Below, one piece after another: positions 53,155 through 62,044 of a stretch of DNA of 64,000 nt. Origin of the DNA: Phycisphaerales bacterium (lineage in GTDB: Bacteria; Planctomycetota; Phycisphaerae; Phycisphaerales; UBA1924). The translations under genes were made by a program, and so were the position numbers. The notes below the pieces were generated by a model. That model did not search any database, had not been told where the DNA came from, and saw nothing but the letters and a program-made list of their open reading frames with translations. The stretch lies in NCBI GenBank assembly GCA_029260455.1, contig JAJDDF010000006.1:491394-555393 (forward strand), in the 5' to 3' direction. Position 1 is the first letter of the stretch. Each line of letters opens with the position of its first letter.

Positions 53155-53188
53155 CCCCGCCTTCCCCCGGACGTACACTGGTGGTGCT

Positions 53189-54007
53189 ATGCCACTGCTG
53201 GAAACCATGGGCCTGCGCAAGAGCTTTGGCGATCGTCTGGTCGTTTCGGGGGTCTCTGTCGCGATCGAACCCGCCGAGATCGTGGGCCTGCTCGGGCGCA
53301 ATGGCGCGGGCAAGACCACCACGTTTCGCATGATCATGGGCATGATTGATGCCGATGCGGGACAGGTCGCGCTGACTGCCAATGGTCGCACGCGCGATGT
53401 CTCAAAGCTGCCGATGTTTCGTCGGGCTCGTCTGGGCATGGGCTACCTCTCGCAGGAGCCTTCGGTCTTCGGACGTTTGACCTGCGAACAAAATCTTCTG
53501 GCGATTCTCGAAACGCAGACCATGACGCACAAAGCGCGCAAGCAGCGCTGTGATGAATTGCTCTCGCAGTTCGAGTTGACCCACAAACGCAGCGAGCCGG
53601 CGCGCACGTGTTCAGGTGGTGAACGCCGCAAGCTCGAAATTGCCCGTGCGCTGGTTACTAATCCCGCCATCATTCTGCTCGATGAACCCTTCTCCGGTGT
53701 TGATCCACTAGCTGTCGAAGATCTTCAACAGGAAATTCGCCGGCTCACGAGCATGAAGATCGCGATTCTGATTACCGATCACAACGTTCAACAAACCCTT
53801 GCAGTATGCGACCGGGCGTACATCATTGATGAAGGCAAGGTGTTGCGCGAGGGCACGCCGCGCGACCTGATCAATGATGATCTGGTCAAGCGCGCCTATC
53901 TGGGTTCACTCTTTCGAGGCGACGAATTCGATGCCCCGTCGGGCGCATCCAAAGTGCTTCCGCGCGCATCAACAGCGCCACGCGAAACCACGGAGGCTCG
54001 GCCATGA
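53189..54007 (+). CDS. lptB: LPS export ABC transporter ATP-binding protein
   Basis: A 272-residue ABC ATPase that would power lipopolysaccharide extraction from the inner membrane. Walker A GRNGAGKTT, Q-loop SQEPSVFG, signature CSGGERRKLEIARAL, Walker B AIILLDEPF and H-loop ITDHN are all present, and the SGVDPLAVEDLQ block is typical of LptB. About 30 C-terminal residues (PSGASKVLPRASTAPRE) extend past the fold. Its stop overlaps the next ATG by 4 bp. The presence of lptB fits an outer membrane with LPS-like glycolipid; lptF/G are elsewhere. Confidence 0.92.
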   Translation: MPLLETMGLRKSFGDRLVVSGVSVAIEPAEIVGLLGRNGAGKTTTFRMIMGMIDADAGQVALTANGRTRDVSKLPMFRRARLGMGYLSQEPSVFGRLTCEQNLLAILETQTMTHKARKQRCDELLSQFELTHKRSEPARTCSGGERRKLEIARALVTNPAIILLDEPFSGVDPLAVEDLQQEIRRLTSMKIAILITDHNVQQTLAVCDRAYIIDEGKVLREGTPRDLINDDLVKRAYLGSLFRGDEFDAPSGASKVLPRASTAPRETTEARP

Positions 54008-54432
54008 CCATGCAAATGAACAAGCGAATCGTCTTGAGCCTCGGCGTGCTGATTGGGGCGATGACGCTCTCTGGCTGCGTCGAGCGCCGCATCGTCATCA
54101 CCTCCGCGCCTTCGGGGGCTACAGTTTTTCTCAATGATGCGGAGGTCGGACGCACGCCCGTCGAAGTGGATTTCACCTACTTTGGCGTGTACGACGTGCG
54201 CCTGCGCAAAGAAGGCTTTGAGCCGCTCGTGACAACCGCAAAAGCCAGTGCCCCAATTCACGAATGGCCCGGCATAGACCTTCTCGCCATGATGGTTCCC
54301 GTGACCAAAAAAACGCGCATCGAATGGCATTTCGAACTTGCACCGGCAGATGCTGATGAATCGGCATTGTTCGAACGCGCAACGGAAATGCGTGCAGGTT
54401 TTGAAGCGGAAACAGCAATTTCAGACAACTAG
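54004..54432 (+). CDS. PEGA-domain lipoprotein
   Basis: A 142-residue lipoprotein. Signal peptide with lipobox LSGC (cysteine about residue 25), then a PEGA-type beta domain: RIVITSAPSGATVFLNDAEVGRTPVEV and VYDVRLRKEGFEPL, the repeating strand-turn pattern of surface PEGA domains. A short helical tail ends in SDN. It overlaps lptB by 4 bp, so it is translated together with the LPS-export ATPase and likely sits in the outer-membrane or periplasmic face of that process. Confidence 0.88.
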   Translation: MTMQMNKRIVLSLGVLIGAMTLSGCVERRIVITSAPSGATVFLNDAEVGRTPVEVDFTYFGVYDVRLRKEGFEPLVTTAKASAPIHEWPGIDLLAMMVPVTKKTRIEWHFELAPADADESALFERATEMRAGFEAETAISDN

Positions 54433-54468
54433 CCCCAATCGCAAGCGCGGGGGTTCTTCTTTTTTCTT
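54433..54468 (+). terminator. Possible terminator after the PEGA lipoprotein gene
   Basis: CCCC (54433-54436) can pair with GGGG (54449-54452), with an inner CGC/GCG step, followed by a T-rich run TTCTTCTTTTTTC. The stem is short and broken, so this is a weak call. It lies directly after the stop codon. Confidence 0.4.
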
Positions 54469-54496
54469 CGTCCGGTTTCCGTTCTTCTCTGTGTTC

Positions 54497-55144
54497 TCAG
54501 TGGTGAGTTTCTAACTCCTGCGCAGACACACCCACGACACACGCGCCATCCAGCACAGCCTCTTTCACCACAGCACCCGCACCGATTGTGCATCCCGTGC
54601 CGATCTTCACGTTTGGCAACACCACTGCCCCCGCGCCGATCAATGCGCCCTCGCCCACCTGCACACGCCCGCACAGCACCGCCCGCGGTGCAACATGCAC
54701 ATTCCCCCCAACCGTGCATTCATGTTCAATGATGCATCCGGTATTCAAAATCGCATGCGCGCCAATATGTGCGAGCCCCTGTACGATCGCACCTGCGCCG
54801 ATGAATGCACCAGCGTCAATCTCTGCACTGGGTGAAACAATCGCAGATGGATGGATAACGTTTGTGAAGTGAGCCGAAGGGTGTGAATCAATCATCCGCC
54901 TGCGTTCGCGTTGATCGCCGAGTGCAACGATTACCATCGCATCTGTTGGAGGTGTATCGCACAAGGCCCCAAGCCGCTCGCCGGCTCCAGCGAGCTTTGT
55001 CAATGCGGGCTGTTCAGCATCATCAAGAAAGCCTGCAATGGTGAACCCCGCTGCCCGCGCCGCCTCTGCGACAACAATCGCGTGCCCGCCGCCACCAATT
55101 AGCACAAGTTTGCGTTCATTCTGGACGGCCACGAGGCGGCTCAC
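54497..55144 (-). CDS. NeuD/PglD-family sugar O- or N-acyltransferase
   Basis: A 215-residue protein in two parts. Residues 1-90 are a small Rossmann-like domain (KLVLIGGGGHAIVVAEAAR, MVIVALGDQRERRRMI). The rest is a left-handed beta-helix of hexapeptide repeats (IHPSAIVSPSAEI, AHIGAHAILNTGCIIEHE, with the catalytic-site histidine in IIEHECTVG) ending GVSAQEL. NeuD and PglD acetylate sialic-acid or bacillosamine precursors; the sugar cannot be inferred. GTG at 55144 is the longest start, and GTG at 55132 is plausible. It is divergent from mqnA, with only 11 bp between the two longest starts. Confidence 0.88.
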   Translation of the reverse strand: MSRLVAVQNERKLVLIGGGGHAIVVAEAARAAGFTIAGFLDDAEQPALTKLAGAGERLGALCDTPPTDAMVIVALGDQRERRRMIDSHPSAHFTNVIHPSAIVSPSAEIDAGAFIGAGAIVQGLAHIGAHAILNTGCIIEHECTVGGNVHVAPRAVLCGRVQVGEGALIGAGAVVLPNVKIGTGCTIGAGAVVKEAVLDGACVVGVSAQELETHH

Positions 55145-55155
55145 CTACACTTCTG

Positions 55156-56076
55156 ATGATGACTTCAAATGGACAGGCACATGCACAGGATATCGGCGCA
55201 ATGCGCACCAACACTGAACCCGCATCCGCAGTTCGGGTTGGGGCAGTGCAATATCTGAATACGGTGCCGCTCATCGCAGGGCTCGAAAAAGCTGCGGGTG
55301 TCGATATTCGTCTTGAGCCGCCCGCTCGTCTCATCGACCTGCTCGCCCCCAGATCGCCGGATGATTCACCGGAAGTCGATCTCGCGCTGTGCTCGATCAT
55401 TGATTATCAAAGATCACCGATTCCCCTTGAAATTGTTCCCGTGGGCGTCATTGCCTGCGATGGCCCGACGCGCACCGTGCGGGTCTATTCGCGTGTGCCG
55501 TTTGACAAGGTCACGACCCTGCACGCTGATATCGAATCGCACACATCGGTCGCACTGGCGTCTATCGTGTTTGCAGAACAGTTTGGTGTGTCTCCGAACG
55601 TTCTTCCCTTTGATGGCAGCACTTCGTCCAGAGACCAATACCCGGACACACTCTTGCTCATTGGTGACAAAACGATTGCCAATGCACCGCCCGAATCATC
55701 GCACCCACATCACCTTGATCTTGGTGCCGCCTGGCGAAATATGACCGGTTTGCCATTCGTCTATGCCGCATGGATGTGCCGAGCCGGTGAATATGACATG
55801 CGTCCAGAAGTGCGCACCATTGTAGCGCTGCTCGATCGCCAACGTCGTCGAAACAATATGCGCATGGAGTGGAGCGCTGCCCAGAGCGCCGGAGCGCATG
55901 GTTGGGCATCTGATGCTGCCCATGATTACATGGCCAACGAGTTGCGCTATGACCTCGACGAAGACGCAAAGAGTTCGATCGGCCAATTCTTTGAGCAGGC
56001 AGCAAACGCCGGAATGATTCCGGCTGTCAAGCCCATCGCGTGGGCGGGCATGTCTCTATCTGAGTGTCCGCGATAA
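55156..56076 (+). CDS. mqnA: Chorismate dehydratase (menaquinone biosynthesis, futalosine route)
   Basis: A 306-residue periplasmic-binding-protein-like enzyme that removes water from chorismate to 3-[(1-carboxyvinyl)oxy]benzoate, first step of the futalosine menaquinone pathway. VRVGAVQYLNTVPLIAGLE, LALCSIIDYQRSP, SVALASIVFAEQF and LLIGDKTIANAPP plus GLPFVYAAWMCRAG fit MqnA closely. ATG 55201 would leave a shorter leader and more room for the divergent promoter. No other mqn gene is nearby. Its TAA is followed within 6 bp by the next start, so the sigma-like gene is probably co-transcribed. Confidence 0.92.
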   Translation: MMTSNGQAHAQDIGAMRTNTEPASAVRVGAVQYLNTVPLIAGLEKAAGVDIRLEPPARLIDLLAPRSPDDSPEVDLALCSIIDYQRSPIPLEIVPVGVIACDGPTRTVRVYSRVPFDKVTTLHADIESHTSVALASIVFAEQFGVSPNVLPFDGSTSSRDQYPDTLLLIGDKTIANAPPESSHPHHLDLGAAWRNMTGLPFVYAAWMCRAGEYDMRPEVRTIVALLDRQRRRNNMRMEWSAAQSAGAHGWASDAAHDYMANELRYDLDEDAKSSIGQFFEQAANAGMIPAVKPIAWAGMSLSECPR

Positions 56077-56082
56077 AGGATC

Positions 56083-57747
56083 ATGCCCCGCCGCTCCGCC
56101 ATTCGACTGGAACCGCTAACCGCGTTGCTCGAGCAACAGCGATTCACGCCGCGCGACACGCTGTTGAAACACATCACTCGCGCAGAACAACTCGCAACCG
56201 AACTTCGTAAAGACGTGGAATACCCTGAAGATTGGGTTGTTTTTCGCATCACCGCCTATCGCCCCGACCTCGATTCACCGGCGCTCATTTCTGGCAATGC
56301 GCTACTCACCGATGTGAGCGCACTCGTCGAACACCTGTGCGATGCTGCACATGTTGGTAAAGACGATCTTGTTGTTGGCTCTCTTTCAATTGATGACCTC
56401 GCCCGCACCTGGCAGGTCTCGCGCAAAACAATAGAGCGCTACCGCAGACGAGGCCTCATCGCGCGCCGATGGCGCGATGATACTGCACAGGTGAGGCTTG
56501 CCTTCATGCCTGATGTTGTGAAGTCTTTCGAACGTGCGCATGAGAAACAGTTGGCGCGCGCATCTGGTTTTTCACGCATTGATACTGCTGAAGCGAAAGA
56601 AATTGCCAGCACAGCAACGTTTTCTAGTGCAGCACAGCCAGATGTTTCGATGGCGCAACTCGCGCACGACCTTGCACAAGCGCACGGCCGATCCCGCCCC
56701 GCAGTGCGGCGCATCCTTGATATATCACGAATCGATGACTCCGATTCCATGTTGCCAGCGGGCGGCACGCCCCATCTTTCACGCGGCAAAGCACGGCGCA
56801 TTGCGCGTGCATTTGATTTTGGTATCCCGCCCGGACGCATCGCCGATCGGTATGCCGTCACGCGCGTTACGGTGCATCGTGCGGCACTGCGCGAACGGGT
56901 TCGCGTGCTTCAAAAAGCCATTCCCGAGCGGTCTTTGCAGGCTGAAACACATGATGAGCAAGCGCTGGCAGCATTCCTTGGCGATCGTGTGGTGTGTCAT
57001 GCCCCGCCGGTCGTGCCCATTCTTGACACGCGGGCGCTTGTAGAAGCAATTCGTGAAGATGCACCCATCGACGCAGCTTCAGAACGGGTGCTGACAGTCG
57101 CGCACCACGGACTTGCTGCGCATGCAACTCGCATGCTGCATGACATGGACCCGGTGCGCCCGGACAAACACACACTTGATTGCATCGAGACCGACTTGCG
57201 ATGGATGCTGCGCCTTCGAGCGCGGGCGCTGCAATGGCAGCGCAGTTTGATTGTGCGCACTATTGAATCTCATACCGGCAGAGCATTTCGCGAACTTACC
57301 CCATCAGAAGTCGTAGAGCTGCACTTGGCGGCGATGATCGGTGCGATAGAGGCCATCGCACGCTTTGACCCACAGCGCGGCGGGCGACTTGCGGCGCCGG
57401 TTTCAATCGCAGCCCATCGCGCCATAGCCACCATCGCCAGTTCGAGTGCGAAGGGGCGTTCGACTAGGGCCGCTTCGCCGCGCGTGACCTTGCGAGATGT
57501 TCACGATCGCCTCGCGCCCTGGCAGGGTCTTTTCGAAGCCCATCCGGGACTTTCTGGCATTCTTCCAAAGCTGCGCCCACAGGACGCACAGATCATTGCG
57601 GCGCGATACGGATTTGCTCTTGCCCCAGCGCCGGCGCATCCCCGGACCATTGCAGAGGTTGCGATTCAGTGCAATGTGACTGCGCCTCGCGTGGTGGGTG
57701 CCGAGCGCCGTGCCCGAAGGGCGATTCGAACCAATCTCGCACAATGA
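56083..57747 (+). CDS. Sigma-70-like multi-helix-turn-helix DNA-binding protein
   Basis: A 554-residue protein I cannot name, with several DNA-binding signs. Residues about 101-130 hold a helix-turn-helix (SIDDLARTWQVSRKTIERYR); a second lies at about 250-273 (GRIADRYAVTRVTVHRAALR). Residues about 405-455 (EAIARFDPQRGGRLAAPVSI) resemble sigma region 2.1-2.2, and residues 495-550, with LRPQDAQIIAARYGF and IAEVAIQCNVTAPRVVGAER, resemble region 4 of sigma-70. The key aromatic residues for promoter melting were not recognised. It could be a divergent sigma factor or a regulator built from sigma parts. AAGGA overlaps the mqnA stop and precedes the ATG. Confidence 0.7.
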   Translation: MPRRSAIRLEPLTALLEQQRFTPRDTLLKHITRAEQLATELRKDVEYPEDWVVFRITAYRPDLDSPALISGNALLTDVSALVEHLCDAAHVGKDDLVVGSLSIDDLARTWQVSRKTIERYRRRGLIARRWRDDTAQVRLAFMPDVVKSFERAHEKQLARASGFSRIDTAEAKEIASTATFSSAAQPDVSMAQLAHDLAQAHGRSRPAVRRILDISRIDDSDSMLPAGGTPHLSRGKARRIARAFDFGIPPGRIADRYAVTRVTVHRAALRERVRVLQKAIPERSLQAETHDEQALAAFLGDRVVCHAPPVVPILDTRALVEAIREDAPIDAASERVLTVAHHGLAAHATRMLHDMDPVRPDKHTLDCIETDLRWMLRLRARALQWQRSLIVRTIESHTGRAFRELTPSEVVELHLAAMIGAIEAIARFDPQRGGRLAAPVSIAAHRAIATIASSSAKGRSTRAASPRVTLRDVHDRLAPWQGLFEAHPGLSGILPKLRPQDAQIIAARYGFALAPAPAHPRTIAEVAIQCNVTAPRVVGAERRARRAIRTNLAQ

Positions 57748-57750
57748 AGG

Positions 57751-57773
57751 CGCCTGCGGTACGCTCGCAGGCG
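57751..57773. promoter_or_regulatory. Hairpin at the trkH start codon
   Basis: CGCCTGCG (57751-57758) and CGCAGGCG (57766-57773) form a perfect 8-bp stem with a 7-nt loop, 4 bp after the sigma-like gene's stop; the last base is the first of the GTG that best fits the trkH start. No T-run follows. It could limit read-through translation or hide the trkH start. Confidence 0.5.
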
Positions 57774-59569
57774 TGCTAGACACTCAGTCCCGCCTTCGCA
57801 CAGTCCGCACGCCGCTCCGCTTCCAGGATGTACGAGGCGTTGTTGCCCTGTGCATGCTCCTCCCGACGGTGTTGCACATCGGTTGGCACGAGCCGGTGTT
57901 GCCACTGCTTTACTCATGGATGATTCAGCTCGGGCTGTTGGCGCTCTATGCAGTTCTCTTTGGAATCGATTTTCAACATGTACGCACGCTTGCGGTGTCG
58001 CGTCGCCGCGAAGTGCAGGCGATGCTTCGCCCGGAACTGATTACGCTTGTGCTCTCGATCGCGTTGTGCTGGACCTGGGCCGGGCTTGCTGTGATGACTG
58101 GGGCGCTGGCGCTCATCTTTGCAGTGCGCACTTTTTTACGGCTCGCACAATCGGCGATCCCCTCAGGTCTCATTTTTCTCGGCTCATTTATCGTGCTCAT
58201 TGCGGTGGGCACGGCACTGCTCATGTTGCCCGCCGCTGTCCCCAAAGGTTCACCGCTGTCACTGCTTGATGCTGTCTTCACGACCACAAGTGCAGTCAGC
58301 CAGACGGGCTTGGTTGTGCGCCCCACGGGCCTCATGGTCGATGACTCGGGCATCCCCATCGCAGGGTTCACGCGCCTCGGACAGGTCATCATTCTCATCT
58401 GGATTCAGGTTGGCGCACTGGGTGTGATCGTTTTTGGTGCGCTCGTGGCAAGCCTTCTCGGCGGCGGGTTTGGCTTGCGCGCCACGCAAACGCTTGCCGA
58501 AGGCACCGAGCATGGTTGGGAAGGCCAGCTCTCAGCGCAGCGACTTGTCACCTTCGTGATCCTTGCGACGCACATCATCGAACTGATCGGGGCGGTGTTT
58601 ATTTTCTTCTCCTGGCCGCAAACATGGGATGGCATGCCTGGAGATTTCCTGACACTCGGCGATCGTGCGTTCCATTCGGTGTTCATGTCTGTTAGTGCAT
58701 TTTGCAACGCCGGCTTCTCGACCACGACCGACAGCATGGCGTCGTTGCGGGTTCACTTCCTGCCGCATGTCGTGCTGTTCCCGCTCATCATCTGCGGCTC
58801 ACTCGGCTATGCAGTACTTGAAAATGTGTGGCGCGTCATGGTGGCACGCGCGCGTGGCAGGCGTACCGAAGATGGAGTGCTCATCCGCTTGTCATTGCAT
58901 GCACGACTTGTTTTAGTGTCAGCGCTTATTGTCTATCTCGTTGGAGTGCTTGTTATAGCGATGGGCGAAATGCTTCAGACCACCGAGCCCTTGCGACTGA
59001 TTCTCCTCGATGCACATTTCATGTCCATCAACCGCACCACCGGCCTGAGCACCGTGGATGTCAATAACATGGGCGGTCTTTCACGTCTTGCGCTGATCTT
59101 TTTGATGTTTGTTGGCGGGGCGCCGGGTTCAGTTGCATCCGGAGTCAAGCTCATTGTCGTGAGCGTGCTTGCATTGACAGTATGGGGCACCATCCGCGGG
59201 CGCACGCAGACGACCGCCTTTGGCCGCACGATTCCTGATGATGTGGTGCGCAAGTGTGCAGCACTCGCGCTCGTGTGCCTTCTTGTTGTCCTGGCATCTA
59301 CGGCGGGGCTCGTTTTGAGTGAAGAAGGCAACGCGGCCGCTATGCCATCACTTGAGACTCTGCTCTTCGAGTCGACAAGTGCATTTGGCAACACGGGATT
59401 GTCGATGGGCATCACTGAGGAACTCAGCCCCGCAGGCCGCATGAATCTGATCGTCACGATGTTTGTAGGTCGCGTGGGGGTTTTTGCCACCTTGGCGGCC
59501 CTTGCGTCAGTTGGGGCTCGTCGCAGGCCCAGAATCGAATTTCCCTCAGAGCGCGTCTCGATTTATTGA
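57773..59569 (+). CDS. trkH: TrkH-type potassium uptake channel subunit
   Basis: A membrane channel protein of 598 residues from GTG 57773 (the frame is open upstream to 57698, inside the preceding gene; both starts are uncertain). The first helix region is VVALCMLLPTVLHIGW, and the four pore-loop filters are TTTSAVSQTGLVV, SVSAFCNAGFST, FMSINRTTGLST and ESTSAFGNTGLS, each with the conserved glycine. Selective potassium passage driven with TrkA is expected. The gene is followed by trkA 57 bp downstream. Confidence 0.92.
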   Translation: MLDTQSRLRTVRTPLRFQDVRGVVALCMLLPTVLHIGWHEPVLPLLYSWMIQLGLLALYAVLFGIDFQHVRTLAVSRRREVQAMLRPELITLVLSIALCWTWAGLAVMTGALALIFAVRTFLRLAQSAIPSGLIFLGSFIVLIAVGTALLMLPAAVPKGSPLSLLDAVFTTTSAVSQTGLVVRPTGLMVDDSGIPIAGFTRLGQVIILIWIQVGALGVIVFGALVASLLGGGFGLRATQTLAEGTEHGWEGQLSAQRLVTFVILATHIIELIGAVFIFFSWPQTWDGMPGDFLTLGDRAFHSVFMSVSAFCNAGFSTTTDSMASLRVHFLPHVVLFPLIICGSLGYAVLENVWRVMVARARGRRTEDGVLIRLSLHARLVLVSALIVYLVGVLVIAMGEMLQTTEPLRLILLDAHFMSINRTTGLSTVDVNNMGGLSRLALIFLMFVGGAPGSVASGVKLIVVSVLALTVWGTIRGRTQTTAFGRTIPDDVVRKCAALALVCLLVVLASTAGLVLSEEGNAAAMPSLETLLFESTSAFGNTGLSMGITEELSPAGRMNLIVTMFVGRVGVFATLAALASVGARRRPRIEFPSERVSIY

Positions 59570-59626
59570 TGTGCATGTTCACGGGCGGGCGAAATGTCCG
59601 CTCGATCGGTAAGGTGGCCAGCAGGT

Positions 59627-60310
59627 ATGGATCGCTTTGCAGTTATCGGGCTTGGTCGCTTTGGAGCACGTCTGGCGCGGAATCTCGCGTCTGCGGGTGC
59701 CGAGGTCATTGCGGTGGATCGCGATCGGGCTGTCGTAGAAGAGCTGCGCGATCAGGTGACTCTTGCGGTTGCCCTCGATGCAACTGACGAGCAGGCCCTT
59801 CGCCTTCAGGGCGTCGATCAGGTTGATTGCGCCGTTGTCGGCATCGGCACCAATTTCGAGGCAAACGCACTGGCCACAGTGGTCTTGAAGACCCTCCGCA
59901 TCGAACGGGTGATCTCGCGGGCGGGCAATGCGATGCAGGCCAAGATTCTGTCGCGCATCGGGGCGGACCGGGTGGTCAGCCCGGAAGATGAATCTGCAGA
60001 CCGATGGTCGCACCGATTGCTTTCGCCGTTCATGATCGATCATGTTGAACTGGGCGAAGGGTATGCCCTCGTCCAGATGGCAACGCCTGGGGAATGGAAG
60101 CACAAGACCCTCGCCGAACTGGACCTCCGCAGGCGCTTCAATGTCACGGTGGTCGCGATCAAGCGGCCCATCGAATCTTCAGCGCCCTCCGGGGTGGATA
60201 CGCTGGGCAGCCGAGTCGTAGATTTGCCCCAGCCCGCCAGCCGACTGGGCGATGGAGACACACTCATCCTTGCGGGTTTTGATCGTGATCTGGAGCGTTT
60301 GCCTTCGTGA
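59627..60310 (+). CDS. trkA: TrkA-type potassium channel regulator
   Basis: A 227-residue protein with an N-terminal RCK domain: VIGLGRFGARLARNL (Rossmann glycines), AVDRDRAVVEELRD and ALDATDEQALRLQGV, with Asp at the end of strand 2 as in NAD-binding RCK proteins. The C-terminal TrkA_C segment, from about residue 140, has VQMATPGEWKHKTLAELDLRR. One RCK pair rather than the two of E. coli TrkA, as in KtrA. It gates the TrkH channel. ATG 59627 is preferred over 59594, which would add eleven unrelated residues. Confidence 0.9.
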   Translation: MDRFAVIGLGRFGARLARNLASAGAEVIAVDRDRAVVEELRDQVTLAVALDATDEQALRLQGVDQVDCAVVGIGTNFEANALATVVLKTLRIERVISRAGNAMQAKILSRIGADRVVSPEDESADRWSHRLLSPFMIDHVELGEGYALVQMATPGEWKHKTLAELDLRRRFNVTVVAIKRPIESSAPSGVDTLGSRVVDLPQPASRLGDGDTLILAGFDRDLERLPS

Positions 60311-60501
60311 GTACTGCCCAGCGTCCGGTATTGCGGCGCTACCGAAATGACGAGCCCTGAGGTATGATCTTCCCTCGCGCCGGGCACAGGCACCCGGCCT
60401 CCAATGCGACCTGCATGATGCATCGCAAAACCACATCGCACGAGCACGCAACGGATATCGCGTCTCGGTGATACGCCGGGCTTGTCCCCACACAACACAC
60501 C

Positions 60502-61854
60502 ATGATGAGCACCTCCACAGATAACGCTTCGATTGTCTCACCGACAACCGAAATCATGACCAGCACCGTCTTCGACGAACTGGGACTCGAACGCGATAGC
60601 GACAACATTTACCTCCAGATCATTGGTGCCATGCTGCACGCGGCCGAGATACTTGAGGTTCCACATCACATTCAACTGATTCTTGCCCAGCCCAAGAACG
60701 AAATAATGGTTCATTTTCCGGTGCTCATGGACAACGGGAACTATGCCCTGTTCAAGGGCTACCGCGTTCAACACAATAATGCGCTCGGTCCCTACAAGGG
60801 AGGCATCCGATTTCACCCGCATGTTGGCCTTGATGATGTCAAAGCGCTCTCCGCGCTCATGACCATGAAGTGTTCGCTTGTCCGGATCCCCTTTGGCGGC
60901 GGCAAAGGCGGCGTCAAATGCGACCCGCGCGCGTTGTCTGAGGATGAACTGATGCGCGTCACGCGCCGATTTGTCTGCGCTATTGCACCGCAAATTGGCC
61001 CGGATGATGACATTCCTGCTCCGGATGTTGGCACCACATCACAAGTCATGGCGTGGTTCGCAGATACCTACATGCAAATTTCTGAGCAGACCAATGCCCC
61101 CGCGGTCGTGACCGGCAAGCCCGTTGAATTCGGCGGCTCCCTCGGTCGCGACAAGGCCACAGGTCAGGGTGTGATTGATGTCCTTGCGGAAATGCTTCCT
61201 GATATTGGCCTCACCTTCGCGAGTTCGACATGTTCCGTGTTGGGCTTTGGCAACGTGGGCTCTTGGGCCGCAAAGTTGTACTCAGAGCGCGGCGGCAAGG
61301 TCTGTGCAGTCATGGATCACACCGGTGCGGTGTATCACAAGGATGGCCTTGATATCACGGCGCTGGACGAATATGCCCGCGACCATCATGGCATCGCAGG
61401 ATTTGAAAAAACGCCAAGCGGCGCCGAAGCAATCACCGAAGAGCAGTTCTACTCAGTCAAAGTTGATGTCTTTATTCCGGCGGCATTGGAACAGATGATC
61501 ACGAAGGAGAAGGCCGACTTGCTCAACTGCAAGCTCATCGCAGAGGCGGCCAATGCCCCGATGACCCCGCGCGGCGAGCGCGCGCTGATTGCCCGAGGCA
61601 TTGAGATTCTGCCAGCCATCCTGTGCTCCGCAGGCGGCGTGACCGTGTCCTACTTCGAGTGGGTCCAGAATCGCGCCAATCAGTACTGGGATCTTGAAAA
61701 AGTGGATGACGAATTGAATCGCCATATGGTGCTCGCGGCTCGCAGAACGCAACTCGCCCGGCATCGATTTGGGGTCGATATGCGTACCGCAGCCTATATT
61801 GGGGCCTTAGAACAGATTGCTCAGGTCTACAAAGTGAGAGGCATTTTCCCCTGA
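60502..61854 (+). CDS. Glutamate dehydrogenase
   Basis: A 450-residue Glu/Leu/Phe/Val dehydrogenase linking glutamate and 2-oxoglutarate. Visible are YKGGIRFHPHVGLDDVKALS, the catalytic lysine in PFGGGKGGVKCDP, APDVGTTSQVMAWFADTY, the dinucleotide loop LGFGNVGSWAAKL, and the substrate region EAANAPMTPRG. The length and the short first domain fit the NAD- or NADP-dependent hexameric group; cofactor choice was not decided. Neighbours give no operon. Two ATGs, 60502 and 60505, are in frame, and the leader of about 20 residues before the first helix is hydrophilic. Confidence 0.93.
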   Translation: MMSTSTDNASIVSPTTEIMTSTVFDELGLERDSDNIYLQIIGAMLHAAEILEVPHHIQLILAQPKNEIMVHFPVLMDNGNYALFKGYRVQHNNALGPYKGGIRFHPHVGLDDVKALSALMTMKCSLVRIPFGGGKGGVKCDPRALSEDELMRVTRRFVCAIAPQIGPDDDIPAPDVGTTSQVMAWFADTYMQISEQTNAPAVVTGKPVEFGGSLGRDKATGQGVIDVLAEMLPDIGLTFASSTCSVLGFGNVGSWAAKLYSERGGKVCAVMDHTGAVYHKDGLDITALDEYARDHHGIAGFEKTPSGAEAITEEQFYSVKVDVFIPAALEQMITKEKADLLNCKLIAEAANAPMTPRGERALIARGIEILPAILCSAGGVTVSYFEWVQNRANQYWDLEKVDDELNRHMVLAARRTQLARHRFGVDMRTAAYIGALEQIAQVYKVRGIFP

Positions 61855-61987
61855 TGGAACACTGGCTGGGCGAAATATCTGCCCGGCAACAGCATCAGCG
61901 CCCATCCTTGGTGGAATGTTGGGGCTATGCTACTGGCAGATAGTGATGCAATCCGCTTGAGGGATTGCTGCGGACTGTGTCGATCGT

Positions 61988-62027
61988 GCTCGAGAGGATC
62001 ACCGGACCGAGTTTACCGTTCTCGAGC
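61988..62027. promoter_or_regulatory. Inverted repeat in the RRM-protein leader
   Basis: GCTCGAGA (61988-61995) is matched by TCTCGAGC (62020-62027), 24 nt apart and ending about 17 bases before the RRM start codon. Leaders of cold- and RNA-binding-protein genes often fold; function here is unknown. Confidence 0.4.
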
Positions 62028-62044
62028 GTGAGAAAAGTGTAGAG

